Assembly: GCF_007997305.1 (NCBI RefSeq)
Contig: NZ_VORZ01000002.1
Coordinates: 186,001-250,000 of the forward strand
Source: Psychrobacter frigidicola
Lineage (GTDB): Bacteria > Pseudomonadota > Gammaproteobacteria > Pseudomonadales > Moraxellaceae
Reading direction: 5' to 3'
DNA length: 64,000 nt
Numbering within the stretch: the stretch's first letter is position 1; every line of letters starts with the position of its first letter. The translations under genes were made by a program, and so were the position numbers. Below are positions 49,079 to 58,327 of this stretch, piece by piece. The notes under the pieces are model-generated. The model searched no databases. It was not told where the DNA came from and saw only the letters and a list, made by a program, of their open reading frames with translations.

Positions 49079-50584
49079 CTAAGCTGGTACCGCGCCTTGC
49101 TCAGCGAGCCATTGCTGAAGGTCTTGGGTTTTGCTTGCCAATAAGCTTTCATCACCGCGCGTTTCAATATTTAAACGGATTAAAGGCTCAGTGTTGGATG
49201 TGCGTAGATTGAAACGCCATTCGCCAAACTCGAGACTTAGCCCATCAAGGGTTGATTTGGTAGGGTTTTCTGCGCTGAACTTGTCCTCAATGTCTTTAAT
49301 AATAGTTGGCGCGTCAATGTGCGTCAGACGAAAATTTAATTCACCTGAGCTTGGATAGGCTTTAATATAGCCCGTGACCAATTCTGAGAGCGTCTTACCG
49401 GTAATAGATAACAGCTCAATGGTTAATAACCACGGAATCATACCGCTATCACAGTAGCAAAAGTCGCGGAAGTAATGGTGAGCTGACATCTCACCACCAT
49501 AGACTGCTCCTGACTCGCGCATCACCTGCTTGATAAAGGAATGTCCAGACTTACTGATGACTGCTTTGCCATCATGAGCATCGACAACGGCTTCGGTATT
49601 ATAAATGACGCGTGGATCATAGACGATTGATTCACCCGGATACTTATTCAAAAATGCCTGGGCAAGCATACCAACCACATAGCTGCCATCAATAAATTCA
49701 CCATTTTCATCGAATAAGAAGCAGCGGTCAAAGTCACCATCAAAGGCAATACCTAAGTCTGCATTATGCTCAATAACGGCTTGTTGAGTAGCGGCTCTAT
49801 TGGCCAAAATCATCGGGTTAGGAATACCATTCGGAAAGCTACCATCAGGCTCGTGATGCAGCTTAATTACTTTTATAGGTGCGCCTGCTTGCTCAAGCTT
49901 ATCAACCAGTAAATCAACGACAGGTCCTGCACTACCATTGCCTGAGTTAATAACCAAAGTTAATGGCTCTAATTTATCGATAGCAACAAAGCTCATAATA
50001 TGATTGATATAAGCGCTTTTATCCGTTAATAATTGCAGTTTGCCTTGGCTATTGTCAGTAGTAAATTGACCAGATTCTGCTAATTGTTGGATTTCTGCTA
50101 GACCATCATCAGCGCTAATCGGTTTTGAATGCTCTTTGACCAGTTTTAAGCCGTTATAATTAATTGGATTATGACTGGCGGTTACTTCGATACCGCCGAG
50201 TGCTTGATAATGGCTAGTCGCAAAATAAACTTCTTCAGTCCCAGTCATGCCCAAGTCAATCACATCAACGCCCGCATCCATAATGCCTGTGATGGTCGCT
50301 TGTTTTAATTGCTCACTTGAGTCACGAATATCACTACCGATGACGATAGCAGGTTTTAAACCTTGTAGCTCATTGGTATGATTAACACTGTCATCAGTTG
50401 CGTTATAACGCTGAAATAAAATCTGACCAAAGGCGCGACCGATACGATAAGCAATAGCTTCATCAAGATTAACGCCAAGCTCACCACGAATGTCATAAGC
50501 TTTAAAAGAATCAATATGAATAGGATCAAAACTGCTATGAGCAGGAGTATAACTAGCAATAGCAGCGTTGTTGGTGGTAGACAT
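49079..50584 (-). CDS. algC: phosphomannomutase/phosphoglucomutase (AlgC/ManB type)
   Basis: This alpha-D-phosphohexomutase moves phosphate between C6 and C1 of mannose or glucose. Phosphoserine S137 is in VTASHNPINYNG; the metal loop is DGDFDR at 282-287; the sugar-specificity loop is GGEMSAHHYF, which in AlgC-type enzymes accepts both sugars; and the C-terminal phosphate-binding loop is RTSNTEPLIRLN. The 501 residues slightly exceed the AlgC length (about 460), with extra residues in the N-terminal part. It is convergent with the galE-galU-pgi group and links glucose 6-phosphate to glucose 1-phosphate for GalU. Confidence 0.93.
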   Translation of the reverse strand: MSTTNNAAIASYTPAHSSFDPIHIDSFKAYDIRGELGVNLDEAIAYRIGRAFGQILFQRYNATDDSVNHTNELQGLKPAIVIGSDIRDSSEQLKQATITGIMDAGVDVIDLGMTGTEEVYFATSHYQALGGIEVTASHNPINYNGLKLVKEHSKPISADDGLAEIQQLAESGQFTTDNSQGKLQLLTDKSAYINHIMSFVAIDKLEPLTLVINSGNGSAGPVVDLLVDKLEQAGAPIKVIKLHHEPDGSFPNGIPNPMILANRAATQQAVIEHNADLGIAFDGDFDRCFLFDENGEFIDGSYVVGMLAQAFLNKYPGESIVYDPRVIYNTEAVVDAHDGKAVISKSGHSFIKQVMRESGAVYGGEMSAHHYFRDFCYCDSGMIPWLLTIELLSITGKTLSELVTGYIKAYPSSGELNFRLTHIDAPTIIKDIEDKFSAENPTKSTLDGLSLEFGEWRFNLRTSNTEPLIRLNIETRGDESLLASKTQDLQQWLAEQGAVPA

Positions 50585-50853
50585 AATAGTAAAATTCCTT
50601 GTGAGCTTAAGTTTGGATTAAGAGGCTATGGGATGAACGGCTAAATAACGGCTATAAAAATAATGGTAACTACAAGATGACTGACTTGAAATAAAAGGTA
50701 AAATAGGTTACTAAATATTAAATGATACACTAACTCCTAAATGAATAGGGTGAAAGCATGTTGCTAGCTGACTTTATAGCATCTGGTTCATATTTTTTAT
50801 TCAAGCCTAGGTTTTTCTGTTAAGTAGTCAGTACAAATATAAGAGTATCTGTT

Positions 50854-51738
50854 ATGAACAATCAACAAAATATAAGAACTGAGAATGATACGGTGACCGC
50901 GCCAGTACCTGTAAAAGGAATACCAACGGCGAGCGGTGAATTAGCAGATTTGTTGGGTTTGATGGCGCGGCTGCGGGCGGATTGTCCGTGGGATCAAAAG
51001 CAAAGCAATCATAGCTTAATTCCGTATGCTATTGAAGAAGCGTATGAGCTTGCTGAGGCAGTACAAACTGACGATGACGAAGACATTAAAGGCGAGCTTG
51101 GTGATGTGTTATTACAAGTCGTTTTCCATTGTCAGCTGTACGCTGAGCAAGGACGTTTTGATATTAGCGATGTTATGACTACCTTACAAGAGAAATTAAT
51201 TCGTCGACATCCTCATGTGTTTGAGGCTGAAAGCTTGGCAGATGAAGTGGCTGTAAAAGATCGCTGGGATGAGATTAAAGCCGAAGAAAATCACGCTCGC
51301 GAGTTACGTGGCAAGCCGCGTCGGCGTTTGGATGTGACTAAAGCGGGTAGTGCCTTGATGCAAGCGCAAGAGGTACAAAAGCAAGCCTCTAAATTGGGCT
51401 TCGATTGGGACGATATCACAGGTGCACTCGATAAACTGGATGAAGAGGTGAGTGAGTTAAAAGCTGAGCTGAGAGATAAATCAAAAGATGAGATAAAAAC
51501 TAATATTACTGATATTGAAAAAGAACTGGGCGATTGCATGTTTGCGCTGGTCAATGTCGCGCGTAAATTAAACCTTGATGCTGAAGCCGCTGCCTTAACT
51601 TGTGTGCATAAATTCAAATCGCGCTTTGGCTACATTGAGGCGCAGTTAGAAGCCGCTGGTAGACGCTTGGAAGACAGTAACTTAACAGAGATGGACGCGC
51701 TATGGGAGGAAGCCAAACAGCATGAGCGCTCGCAATAG
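50854..51738 (+). CDS. mazG: nucleoside triphosphate pyrophosphohydrolase MazG
   Basis: MazG hydrolyses (d)NTPs to monophosphates and pyrophosphate, a house-cleaning role. The 294-residue protein has two MazG domains. The first includes the CPWDQKQ motif and the metal-binding EEAYELAEAV with GELGDVLLQVVFH. The second carries a similar EVSELKAEL and KELGDCMFALVNVAR block. Its 3' end overlaps the next gene by 17 bp, so the two are probably translated together. Confidence 0.94.
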   Translation: MNNQQNIRTENDTVTAPVPVKGIPTASGELADLLGLMARLRADCPWDQKQSNHSLIPYAIEEAYELAEAVQTDDDEDIKGELGDVLLQVVFHCQLYAEQGRFDISDVMTTLQEKLIRRHPHVFEAESLADEVAVKDRWDEIKAEENHARELRGKPRRRLDVTKAGSALMQAQEVQKQASKLGFDWDDITGALDKLDEEVSELKAELRDKSKDEIKTNITDIEKELGDCMFALVNVARKLNLDAEAAALTCVHKFKSRFGYIEAQLEAAGRRLEDSNLTEMDALWEEAKQHERSQ

Positions 51739-52099
51739 GTTGCTATCCATAAGATTGCTGGCGAGAATAGTTTTTTGCATAACCTTTATTGCTAATATTA
51801 TGCTTAATACTGCAAATGCAGCACCCTGTTTTAAGGATGTAAAAAGTGCTTATACTTATCTCTTGCAGAAAGAAAAATTAGAGTTACAAGCAAGTACGCA
51901 AATGGGTATTAATATTAATCGGGCTACTGAAAGCGAGTTGGTATCGTTGCATGGTATTGGCAGCAGCAAAGCGCAGGCAATAATCTTGTATCGTGAGATG
52001 TTTGGCGATTTTAAAACCATCGACGATTTAGAAAAAGTCAAAGGGATTGGGCCAAAAACTATAGAGAAAAACCGCGCACGCTTACGAATACACCATTAG
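51722..52099 (+). CDS. ComEA-like helix-hairpin-helix protein
   Basis: This 125-residue protein has an N-terminal signal or membrane helix (about residues 10-33, ending TANAAPC) and a C-terminal pair of helix-hairpin-helix motifs (NINRATESELVSLHGIGSSK and DLEKVKGIGPKTIEKNRARL). This is the layout of ComEA, a periplasmic or membrane-anchored DNA-binding protein that pulls DNA in during natural transformation. The single cysteine of the mature part lies just after the signal. It overlaps mazG by 17 bp. Role in competence is inferred from the domain only. Confidence 0.85.
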   Translation: MSARNRLLSIRLLARIVFCITFIANIMLNTANAAPCFKDVKSAYTYLLQKEKLELQASTQMGININRATESELVSLHGIGSSKAQAIILYREMFGDFKTIDDLEKVKGIGPKTIEKNRARLRIHH

Positions 52100-52310
52100 A
52101 AAATCAATTTTTATCAGTTATTATAATGAAAGTAAGGCAACAGCCCTTGCAATTATGACAAAAGCTAACAGCAAAATTGACAAAATAGCACGTAAGTAAC
52201 GGTCATAACACACCCAGCAAGCACAAAATTTGTTAAACTAGCAGACATATCCGCCTGATAAACGCTGTGTTCATCAGGGGTAGTTAAGAATACCGGCAAG
52301 GAGTATATGC

Positions 52311-54683
52311 ATGGCCGAGCGTGCCGCCAAGCAGTTAGAACTGAATAAATCTGAATTACCCAATTCCATTACAGAAGTTATTGCTACTTTGTCGCGAGCT
52401 GGGTTTGATGCCTATATCGTTGGTGGCGGCGTGCGCGATACTTTGTTAGGGCTGAAGCCTAAAGACTTTGACGCAGTCACTGATGCCAAACCGCACGAAG
52501 TTAAAGACGTGTTCGGTAAGCGCTGTCGCATTATCGGTCGCCGCTTTCAGCTGGCACATGTGTATTCAGGACGCGAATTAATCGAAGTGGCTACCTTTCG
52601 TGGCCCATCAAATAACGATGCCAATACCAATCAAGACGGGATGATTATCCGTGACAATGTCTGGGGCGATATTAAGCAAGACTTTGTCCGTCGCGATTTC
52701 TCCATCAATGCGCTCTACTATCAACCGCTAAAAGGTGTGGTTCATGATTTTTGTGGCGCGCTTGATGACATTAGAAATAAAACCATCCGCCTGTTAGGTC
52801 AAGCGTCCGTTCGTATTGAAGAAGATCCGGTACGTTTATTGCGCGCGCTACGTTTTAAAGCTAAATTAGGTTTTGAGTTTGATGACGAGTTGGCAGCCCA
52901 GTTTCATGATAGTAATTGGGCACGGCTTGAGCAAATATCCCCACATCGTCTGTATGATGAGACCCAAAAGATGTTCACCGGTGGTTATCTGGTGCCATTA
53001 TTGCCGTTGCTATTTGAGTCGGGCGCGATTGATAGTCTGATTATTTATCCACCGTCTGAGCCCAATGCTTTAGTGCAGCAAGTCGCTATTAATACTGACA
53101 AACGTATTAATGCCGGTAAAAGTATCAATCCAGCGTTCTTTTATGCTGCTCTTTTGTGGGAAAATTATCTACATCAATTAGAGAAAGCTAAAAAACGCAA
53201 TATGCCTTTTGCTGATGCTCAAATGCAGGCAGCCAGTAAAGTTATTGATCGTCAACGTATAAAAACGGCCATTCCTAAATTTGCAGAACAGTTTATTCGT
53301 GATATTTGGATTTTGCAGCCCAAACTCGCTGCCCCGCGCAGCAAGCAGATTGAGCAACTTGCTGACCATCCACGCTTTCGCGCTGGTTTTGACTTTTTAT
53401 TATTGCGTGAGCAGTGCGGTGATGCCGAGCATCCATTATCTGAATCTACCAATGGGATGGGCGACTGGTGGCAGACTTATCAGACTCTGTCTGAAGAAGA
53501 TCAGCTACAAGCTATCGAAGACTTTGATGAGAACATCCGCCGCGGTGCGCATAAACGTGGGCGCGGACGTAATCGTCAACCACAAACAGATACTAATAAT
53601 CAGCAGATTAAGCCAGTAGATAATAATATCCAAGCAAAAGGCAATGACCGTAAAGAGGTTTTAGCCAGTCATAAACAGCCGTCAGCCAGTAATGATAAGC
53701 AATCAGTGGTTAATGATGCGTCAAATGTTCCTGCGCGCCGTCGCCGCCGTGCGGATTATGAGGTTGCACCAATAGAGTCGCAATCAAAAGTTGCGCCTGC
53801 GTCAAAAGCTCGTAATGGCAAGAGCAATCATTCCCCTAATAAGCGTACACCACGAGCGAAGCATGACAGTAATGAGCTGGCGCTGCTGCAACAGTTGTCG
53901 CTTAGTAGTGACAATAACACTAGAGATGATAATCACCACAGCGCTCAACCTGCGCCCCTGTTTGTGATTGAGCACGAAAATGTTGTACCGCCTCTACAGA
54001 AGCAGCTGGATAAGGGTGAACCAAGCAAGCCTAGCAAAACGCAAGTAGCTGAGAACAAAGCGGTTGAGCAATTTGGTCAACAGCAGCAAGAAAAACTGGC
54101 TGCCAAAGCAAGCGGCTCAGTGGCTAAGCAACAGATTGATGCGCAATCAACGGCTGTTAAACCGTCTGAAGAGGAATCGTCTGATGCCAGCAAAGCAAAA
54201 GCTCTACGTAGTACCGTAGCGGCAAGAATGGGAATTGCCCAAACGCCAAAATTGGTCAGTATGAACAATGCACCCATACCGTATCAGCGTCGTCGCCGTC
54301 AACCAAGCATAGATGCGATAGTAGCTGGAATAGAAGTAGATGACAGTAGTTCAGCTGTGGTTAATGATGCAAAAAAAGCACCTAAGTCAGCTGAACTAAC
54401 AGACATCAAAACTGAACCTAAGACTGAAACCAAAACTGTGGCAAAAGCTAAAGTGAAAGCTGATAAAAAGGTGGCGGCTGCTAAATCAGAGCAAGATACT
54501 GACACTACTAAAGCCAGTAAAAAAGCTAAAGTTAAAGGAGCAGTTGCTAGCGTTGCGGCTAATGCTAATGTAGCTAAGTTTGCTAATACTAGTAAAACAG
54601 CAAGCAACGACCCGAGCGCTGCTAATAAAGGACCTATTCCTGCAAAGCGTCGCCGTCGCCAGCCCAGTACTAATGAGGCTTAG
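52311..54683 (+). CDS. pcnB: poly(A) polymerase I with very long arginine-patch tail
   Basis: PcnB adds poly(A) tails that mark RNA for decay. The catalytic part is complete: GGGVRDTLLGLKPKDFDAVT (38-57) with the two nucleotidyltransferase aspartates, FVRRDFSINALYY (about 125-137), and the EDPVRLLRALRFKAKLGF block. The product has 790 residues where E. coli PcnB has about 465. The extra 370 residues are low in complexity (Ala, Lys, Gln, Ser, Asn) with repeated basic patches: KRGRGRNRQ (415-423), PARRRRR (474-480), PIPYQRRRRQPS (655-666) and PIPAKRRRRQPS (775-786). They may bind RNA or partners. AAGGAG precedes the ATG. It leads the pcnB-folK-panB-panC group. Confidence 0.93.
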   Translation: MAERAAKQLELNKSELPNSITEVIATLSRAGFDAYIVGGGVRDTLLGLKPKDFDAVTDAKPHEVKDVFGKRCRIIGRRFQLAHVYSGRELIEVATFRGPSNNDANTNQDGMIIRDNVWGDIKQDFVRRDFSINALYYQPLKGVVHDFCGALDDIRNKTIRLLGQASVRIEEDPVRLLRALRFKAKLGFEFDDELAAQFHDSNWARLEQISPHRLYDETQKMFTGGYLVPLLPLLFESGAIDSLIIYPPSEPNALVQQVAINTDKRINAGKSINPAFFYAALLWENYLHQLEKAKKRNMPFADAQMQAASKVIDRQRIKTAIPKFAEQFIRDIWILQPKLAAPRSKQIEQLADHPRFRAGFDFLLLREQCGDAEHPLSESTNGMGDWWQTYQTLSEEDQLQAIEDFDENIRRGAHKRGRGRNRQPQTDTNNQQIKPVDNNIQAKGNDRKEVLASHKQPSASNDKQSVVNDASNVPARRRRRADYEVAPIESQSKVAPASKARNGKSNHSPNKRTPRAKHDSNELALLQQLSLSSDNNTRDDNHHSAQPAPLFVIEHENVVPPLQKQLDKGEPSKPSKTQVAENKAVEQFGQQQQEKLAAKASGSVAKQQIDAQSTAVKPSEEESSDASKAKALRSTVAARMGIAQTPKLVSMNNAPIPYQRRRRQPSIDAIVAGIEVDDSSSAVVNDAKKAPKSAELTDIKTEPKTETKTVAKAKVKADKKVAAAKSEQDTDTTKASKKAKVKGAVASVAANANVAKFANTSKTASNDPSAANKGPIPAKRRRRQPSTNEA

Positions 54684-54765
54684 TTTTGTTGAAGAATAAT
54701 ATCGATAATGTTCAGCTATAATAAAGAACGATGCTAATTATTAACCATTGAGTAAAAGTGTAGTT

Positions 54766-55329
54766 ATGAGTTCTTCTTTAAATCGCTCTTTAGAGACTAC
54801 CACCCAGCCTAATAGCTATATAGATAAGACTTGGACTACTTGCTATCTAGGTTTGGGTAGTAACTTGGCTAATGAGCTTGGTTCACCAGTTGAACACTTA
54901 CAGCAAGCTTTTGCCAGTTTGCGTCAGCATGAAAAGGTTCGAGACCTGCGGGCGTCGTCATTCTATGCGTCAGCACCGATGGGCCCGCAAGACCAGCCCG
55001 ACTTTATCAATGCTGTGATTGGTTTTGAGACTACCTTATCAGCATTTGAGCTATTGGCCCTTTGCCAACACCTTGAGAACAATGCTCAACGTGCGCGTCT
55101 GCGTCATTGGGGCGAACGCAGTCTTGATGTGGATATTTTGTTATATGGGCAGACGCAAATAATTGAGCCGCAGTTAACAATACCGCATGCTGGTTTGACT
55201 GAACGTAATTTTGTGCTGATACCACTGCGAGAATTAGCGCCAAAGATTATGATTGCCCAACTACCGATTAGCAGTTACCCGCAAAGTAACGATTGGACAG
55301 GGCTAAAATTAATTGATGCCAGCTATTAA
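54766..55329 (+). CDS. folK: 2-amino-4-hydroxy-6-hydroxymethyldihydropteridine pyrophosphokinase FolK
   Basis: FolK transfers pyrophosphate from ATP to the pterin in folate synthesis. The 187-residue product has the N-terminal CYLGLGSNLANELG, the SSFYASAPMGPQDQPDFINAV block and the signature RHWGERSLDVDILLYG with the metal-binding DVD. About 25 extra residues precede the usual start. ATG 54766 is used; a TTG further upstream at 54748 has no better ribosome-binding site. It lies 82 bp after pcnB, an arrangement common in gammaproteobacteria. Confidence 0.94.
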   Translation: MSSSLNRSLETTTQPNSYIDKTWTTCYLGLGSNLANELGSPVEHLQQAFASLRQHEKVRDLRASSFYASAPMGPQDQPDFINAVIGFETTLSAFELLALCQHLENNAQRARLRHWGERSLDVDILLYGQTQIIEPQLTIPHAGLTERNFVLIPLRELAPKIMIAQLPISSYPQSNDWTGLKLIDASY

Positions 55330-55402
55330 GATAGTATTGGCAACCGCTAGCTAGTATTGATATGGCGTAAGTAAGTTATTGAATAGTAAAATTGAGGGTC
55401 AT

Positions 55403-56203
55403 ATGACAACGTTATCGACTTTGAATAAATTCAAGAAAAGTGGTACTAAATTTACCTGTCTTACCTGCTACGACGCGATGTTTGCGCGCACCATGGATAA
55501 GGCAGAGATAGATACTATTTTAATCGGTGACAGTTTAGGCATGGTGGTACAAGGCCATGACTCGACTTTACCAGTGACGGTTGCTGATATGGCCTATCAT
55601 ACGGCTAATGTTGCACGTAGTAATGAGCACGCGCTGATTTTGGCTGACCTGCCATTTATGAGTTATGTAACTTTGCCAGAAGCTATTGCCAATAGTCGCC
55701 AATTGATGCAAGCCGGTGCACACGTCATCAAGCTTGAAGGTGGTCGTGAGTTATGTGAGCTGGTTAAGACGTTAGCGCAAGCAGGGACGCCAACCTGTGT
55801 ACATTTGGGGTTAACCCCGCAATCGGTCAACGTATTTGGCGGTTACAAAGTTCAAGGCCGCAGTGATGAGAGTGCTGATAAGTTATTTATCGATGCGCAA
55901 GCAGTAGTGGCAGCAGGTGCAGCGTTGTTGGTGTTAGAATGCGTCCCCGCTGATCTAGCAAAAGCAGTGACTGAAGCGCTTGATGTGCCAGTGATAGGCA
56001 TTGGTGCCGGCGCCGATACTGATGGTCAAGTACTTGTAATGCATGACATGCTTGGTATGGTTCATGGACGTGTGCCCCGTTTTGTTCATGATTTTTTGAG
56101 CGATGAGCGTAATACTGCTCACAGTATCGAAGGTGCATTTGCACTCTATCAGCAGTCAGTACGCGAATGCAGTTTTCCAACTGCGCAGCATCAATTTAGC
56201 TAG
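55403..56203 (+). CDS. panB: 3-methyl-2-oxobutanoate hydroxymethyltransferase PanB
   Basis: PanB makes ketopantoate, the first step of pantothenate synthesis. The 266-residue length is standard. Motifs include CLTCYDAMFARTMD, the metal-binding IGDSLGMVVQGHDSTLPV, VIKLEGG, HLGLTPQSVNVFGGYKVQG and the catalytic glutamate in LVLECVP. ATG 55403 has GAGGG upstream and is preferred over TTG 55379. It is followed by panC. Confidence 0.96.
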   Translation: MTTLSTLNKFKKSGTKFTCLTCYDAMFARTMDKAEIDTILIGDSLGMVVQGHDSTLPVTVADMAYHTANVARSNEHALILADLPFMSYVTLPEAIANSRQLMQAGAHVIKLEGGRELCELVKTLAQAGTPTCVHLGLTPQSVNVFGGYKVQGRSDESADKLFIDAQAVVAAGAALLVLECVPADLAKAVTEALDVPVIGIGAGADTDGQVLVMHDMLGMVHGRVPRFVHDFLSDERNTAHSIEGAFALYQQSVRECSFPTAQHQFS

Positions 56204-56301
56204 ACTAAATACAGTTCTAGTTACTCATAAAATACAGTGGTCAGATTATTAAATAATAAGTTAAGTTAAGTTAGCTTATTCTAAAAGGTGAAAACTCTGC
56301 A

Positions 56302-57183
56302 ATGCCCACTATTCATCACCATATTGCCTATTTGCGAGAGGCTTTAAAACCATATCGCAGTCAGCAGTGCATTGCTTTAGTACCGACGATGGGCAATTTG
56401 CACGACGGGCATTTAGAGCTGGTCAGACTGGCCAGACAGCATGCCGATATTGTGGTGGTTACCATCTTTGTCAATCCAACTCAGTTTGGAGTAGGCGAGG
56501 ATTTTGATAGCTATCCACGTACGTTGGATGCTGATGTTGCTAAGCTTGCGACTGTTGGCACCGATTATGTTTTTGCGCCAACCAGCGATGAGATGTATTC
56601 TGTATTGCCACCACCTACTTCGATACATGCTGGCGCTATTACTGATCAGCTATGCGGACAGACGCGTCCAACTCATTTTGATGGTGTCGGTATCGTAGTA
56701 TCAAAATTATTTAATATCGTCCAGCCTGATACAGCTATTTTTGGTCAAAAAGATTACCAGCAATTGGCTATTATTAAGCAATTAGTACGCGATTTAAGTT
56801 ACCCGATTGAGATTATTTCTGCGCCTATCGTTCGCGCTATTGATGGTCTTGCCTTATCTTCACGCAATCAATATCTAAGTTCAGCAGAGCGCAATATAGC
56901 GCCATTATTGCAGCAAGAGTTGCAGCGTCTGGCAAAGCAACTAAAAAATAGTGAGCATTTGGGTCTAGATATTGAAATTTTAATAAAACAATCCAGAAAA
57001 CGTATCATTTCTGCAGGTTTTAATATCGACTATTTAGAAATAAAAACGGCTCAATTAGAGCCAATAACAGCTGGTTTGGCCAAGAATACAAACAATGCGC
57101 CGCAAGATCTAATTGTTATTGTCGCAGCATGGCTCGGACGGGCGCGTTTATTAGACAATCTGTTAGTAACCGTTCATTCATAA
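56302..57183 (+). CDS. panC: pantothenate synthetase PanC
   Basis: PanC joins pantoate and beta-alanine with ATP. The 293-residue product has the PTMGNLHDGHLELV nucleotide-binding HxGH motif, FVNPTQFGVGEDFDSYPRT, the GQKDYQQLAIIKQLV block and LSSRNQYLS (KMSKS-like loop). The C-terminal dimer part is slightly degenerate but complete. It lies 98 bp after panB; the gap holds a TTAAG micro-repeat. Confidence 0.95.
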   Translation: MPTIHHHIAYLREALKPYRSQQCIALVPTMGNLHDGHLELVRLARQHADIVVVTIFVNPTQFGVGEDFDSYPRTLDADVAKLATVGTDYVFAPTSDEMYSVLPPPTSIHAGAITDQLCGQTRPTHFDGVGIVVSKLFNIVQPDTAIFGQKDYQQLAIIKQLVRDLSYPIEIISAPIVRAIDGLALSSRNQYLSSAERNIAPLLQQELQRLAKQLKNSEHLGLDIEILIKQSRKRIISAGFNIDYLEIKTAQLEPITAGLAKNTNNAPQDLIVIVAAWLGRARLLDNLLVTVHS

Positions 57184-57272
57184 AAAGATAAGTTTTTCTA
57201 TTTATAAGTAGCCAGCAATTACTACAGGCTAATTAGCCATTTGATATTAAAATTAAATTAGAGTGATGGGTC

Positions 57273-58223
57273 ATGAACATAGAAAAGAACAAGCAAGAGC
57301 ACTCGCCAGCTCTTACAAAAAAAGAGGATAGCATCAGTATTTTGGTGATATCAGGGCGTTCGGGATCAGGAAAGACTTCAGTATTAAATATTTTAGAGGA
57401 CTTGGGCTATTATTCTATTGATAACTTGCCCTTGTCACTAGTGCCTGAAGCGGCACATAAATTAGTGAATGAAAGTGGTATACGCCGTATAGCACTGGGC
57501 GTAGATATACGTTCACCGCGTGCAGATCTGTCTAACTTTGCCACGATTTTTAACACCTTAAAACAGGTTTATGGTGAGCAGACGGTGAAGGTCATCTATG
57601 TGACGGCACAAGAGAATACACTGGTAGCGCGATTTAATGCCACCCGTCGCGTACATCCACTAATGGCGCAAGATGCTGAAGATTCATTACATCCTACCTA
57701 TAATTTGCCTGCTGCTATCACTAAGGAAGTGGCGCTATTAGAGCCCATTGCCAGTTGTGCCGATATCAAAATTGATACCAGTAAACTTAATATTCACCAG
57801 TTAAAAGAACGGTTGCGCGACCATATTGGTGTTGAAAATAAGATTATTATTAATCTTTTGTCCTTTGGCTTTAAATATGGCAGCCCCATTGACGCAGACT
57901 TTGTGTTTGATGTGAGAATACTGCCTAATCCGCATTGGAATCCTGCTTTGCGTAGTGCAACTGGGCTTGATACGGAGGTTGGTGAGTTCTTCGATGATTA
58001 TCCAGAAGTCGCCGAGATGACAGACGATATCGCCAAATTTTTGCAGCGCTGGCTACCGAATTTTTTGCATAATAACCGCCATACTGTGACTGTCGCTATT
58101 GGCTGCACAGGTGGCAAACATCGCTCGGTATTTATTACAGAACAACTGCAACGTGTGCTTGCAGATAGCTTACCGTCAGCAATAACCGTGGTTACCAAAC
58201 ATCGCGAAAAACGTCGCTGGTGA
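57273..58223 (+). CDS. rapZ: RNase adapter protein RapZ (P-loop protein)
   Basis: RapZ is an RNA-binding adaptor which in E. coli guides RNase E to the sRNA GlmZ and so controls glucosamine-6-phosphate synthase. The 316-residue product has Walker A ISGRSGSGKTSVLNIL at about residues 26-41 and the C-terminal GCTGGKHRSVFITEQL block followed by a basic end (HREKRRW). It is about 30 residues longer than E. coli RapZ at the N-terminus. In many bacteria it lies beside ptsN and hprK-like genes; here it is beside panC and darP. GlmZ was not seen in this window. Confidence 0.93.
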   Translation: MNIEKNKQEHSPALTKKEDSISILVISGRSGSGKTSVLNILEDLGYYSIDNLPLSLVPEAAHKLVNESGIRRIALGVDIRSPRADLSNFATIFNTLKQVYGEQTVKVIYVTAQENTLVARFNATRRVHPLMAQDAEDSLHPTYNLPAAITKEVALLEPIASCADIKIDTSKLNIHQLKERLRDHIGVENKIIINLLSFGFKYGSPIDADFVFDVRILPNPHWNPALRSATGLDTEVGEFFDDYPEVAEMTDDIAKFLQRWLPNFLHNNRHTVTVAIGCTGGKHRSVFITEQLQRVLADSLPSAITVVTKHREKRRW

Positions 58224-58327
58224 ATAGCGGCTAATAGGTGTACAACCAGAAGTAAGGTTAAAAAATCGCGGTAGCTGATACCACCGAAACACCATTAAAA
58301 TTTGTTTATTGTATTAGAGGGCTTATC

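Noticed and set aside
56259..56274. TTAAG micro-repeat between panB and panC
   Set aside because: Only three 5-bp units in AT-rich DNA; not informative by itself.
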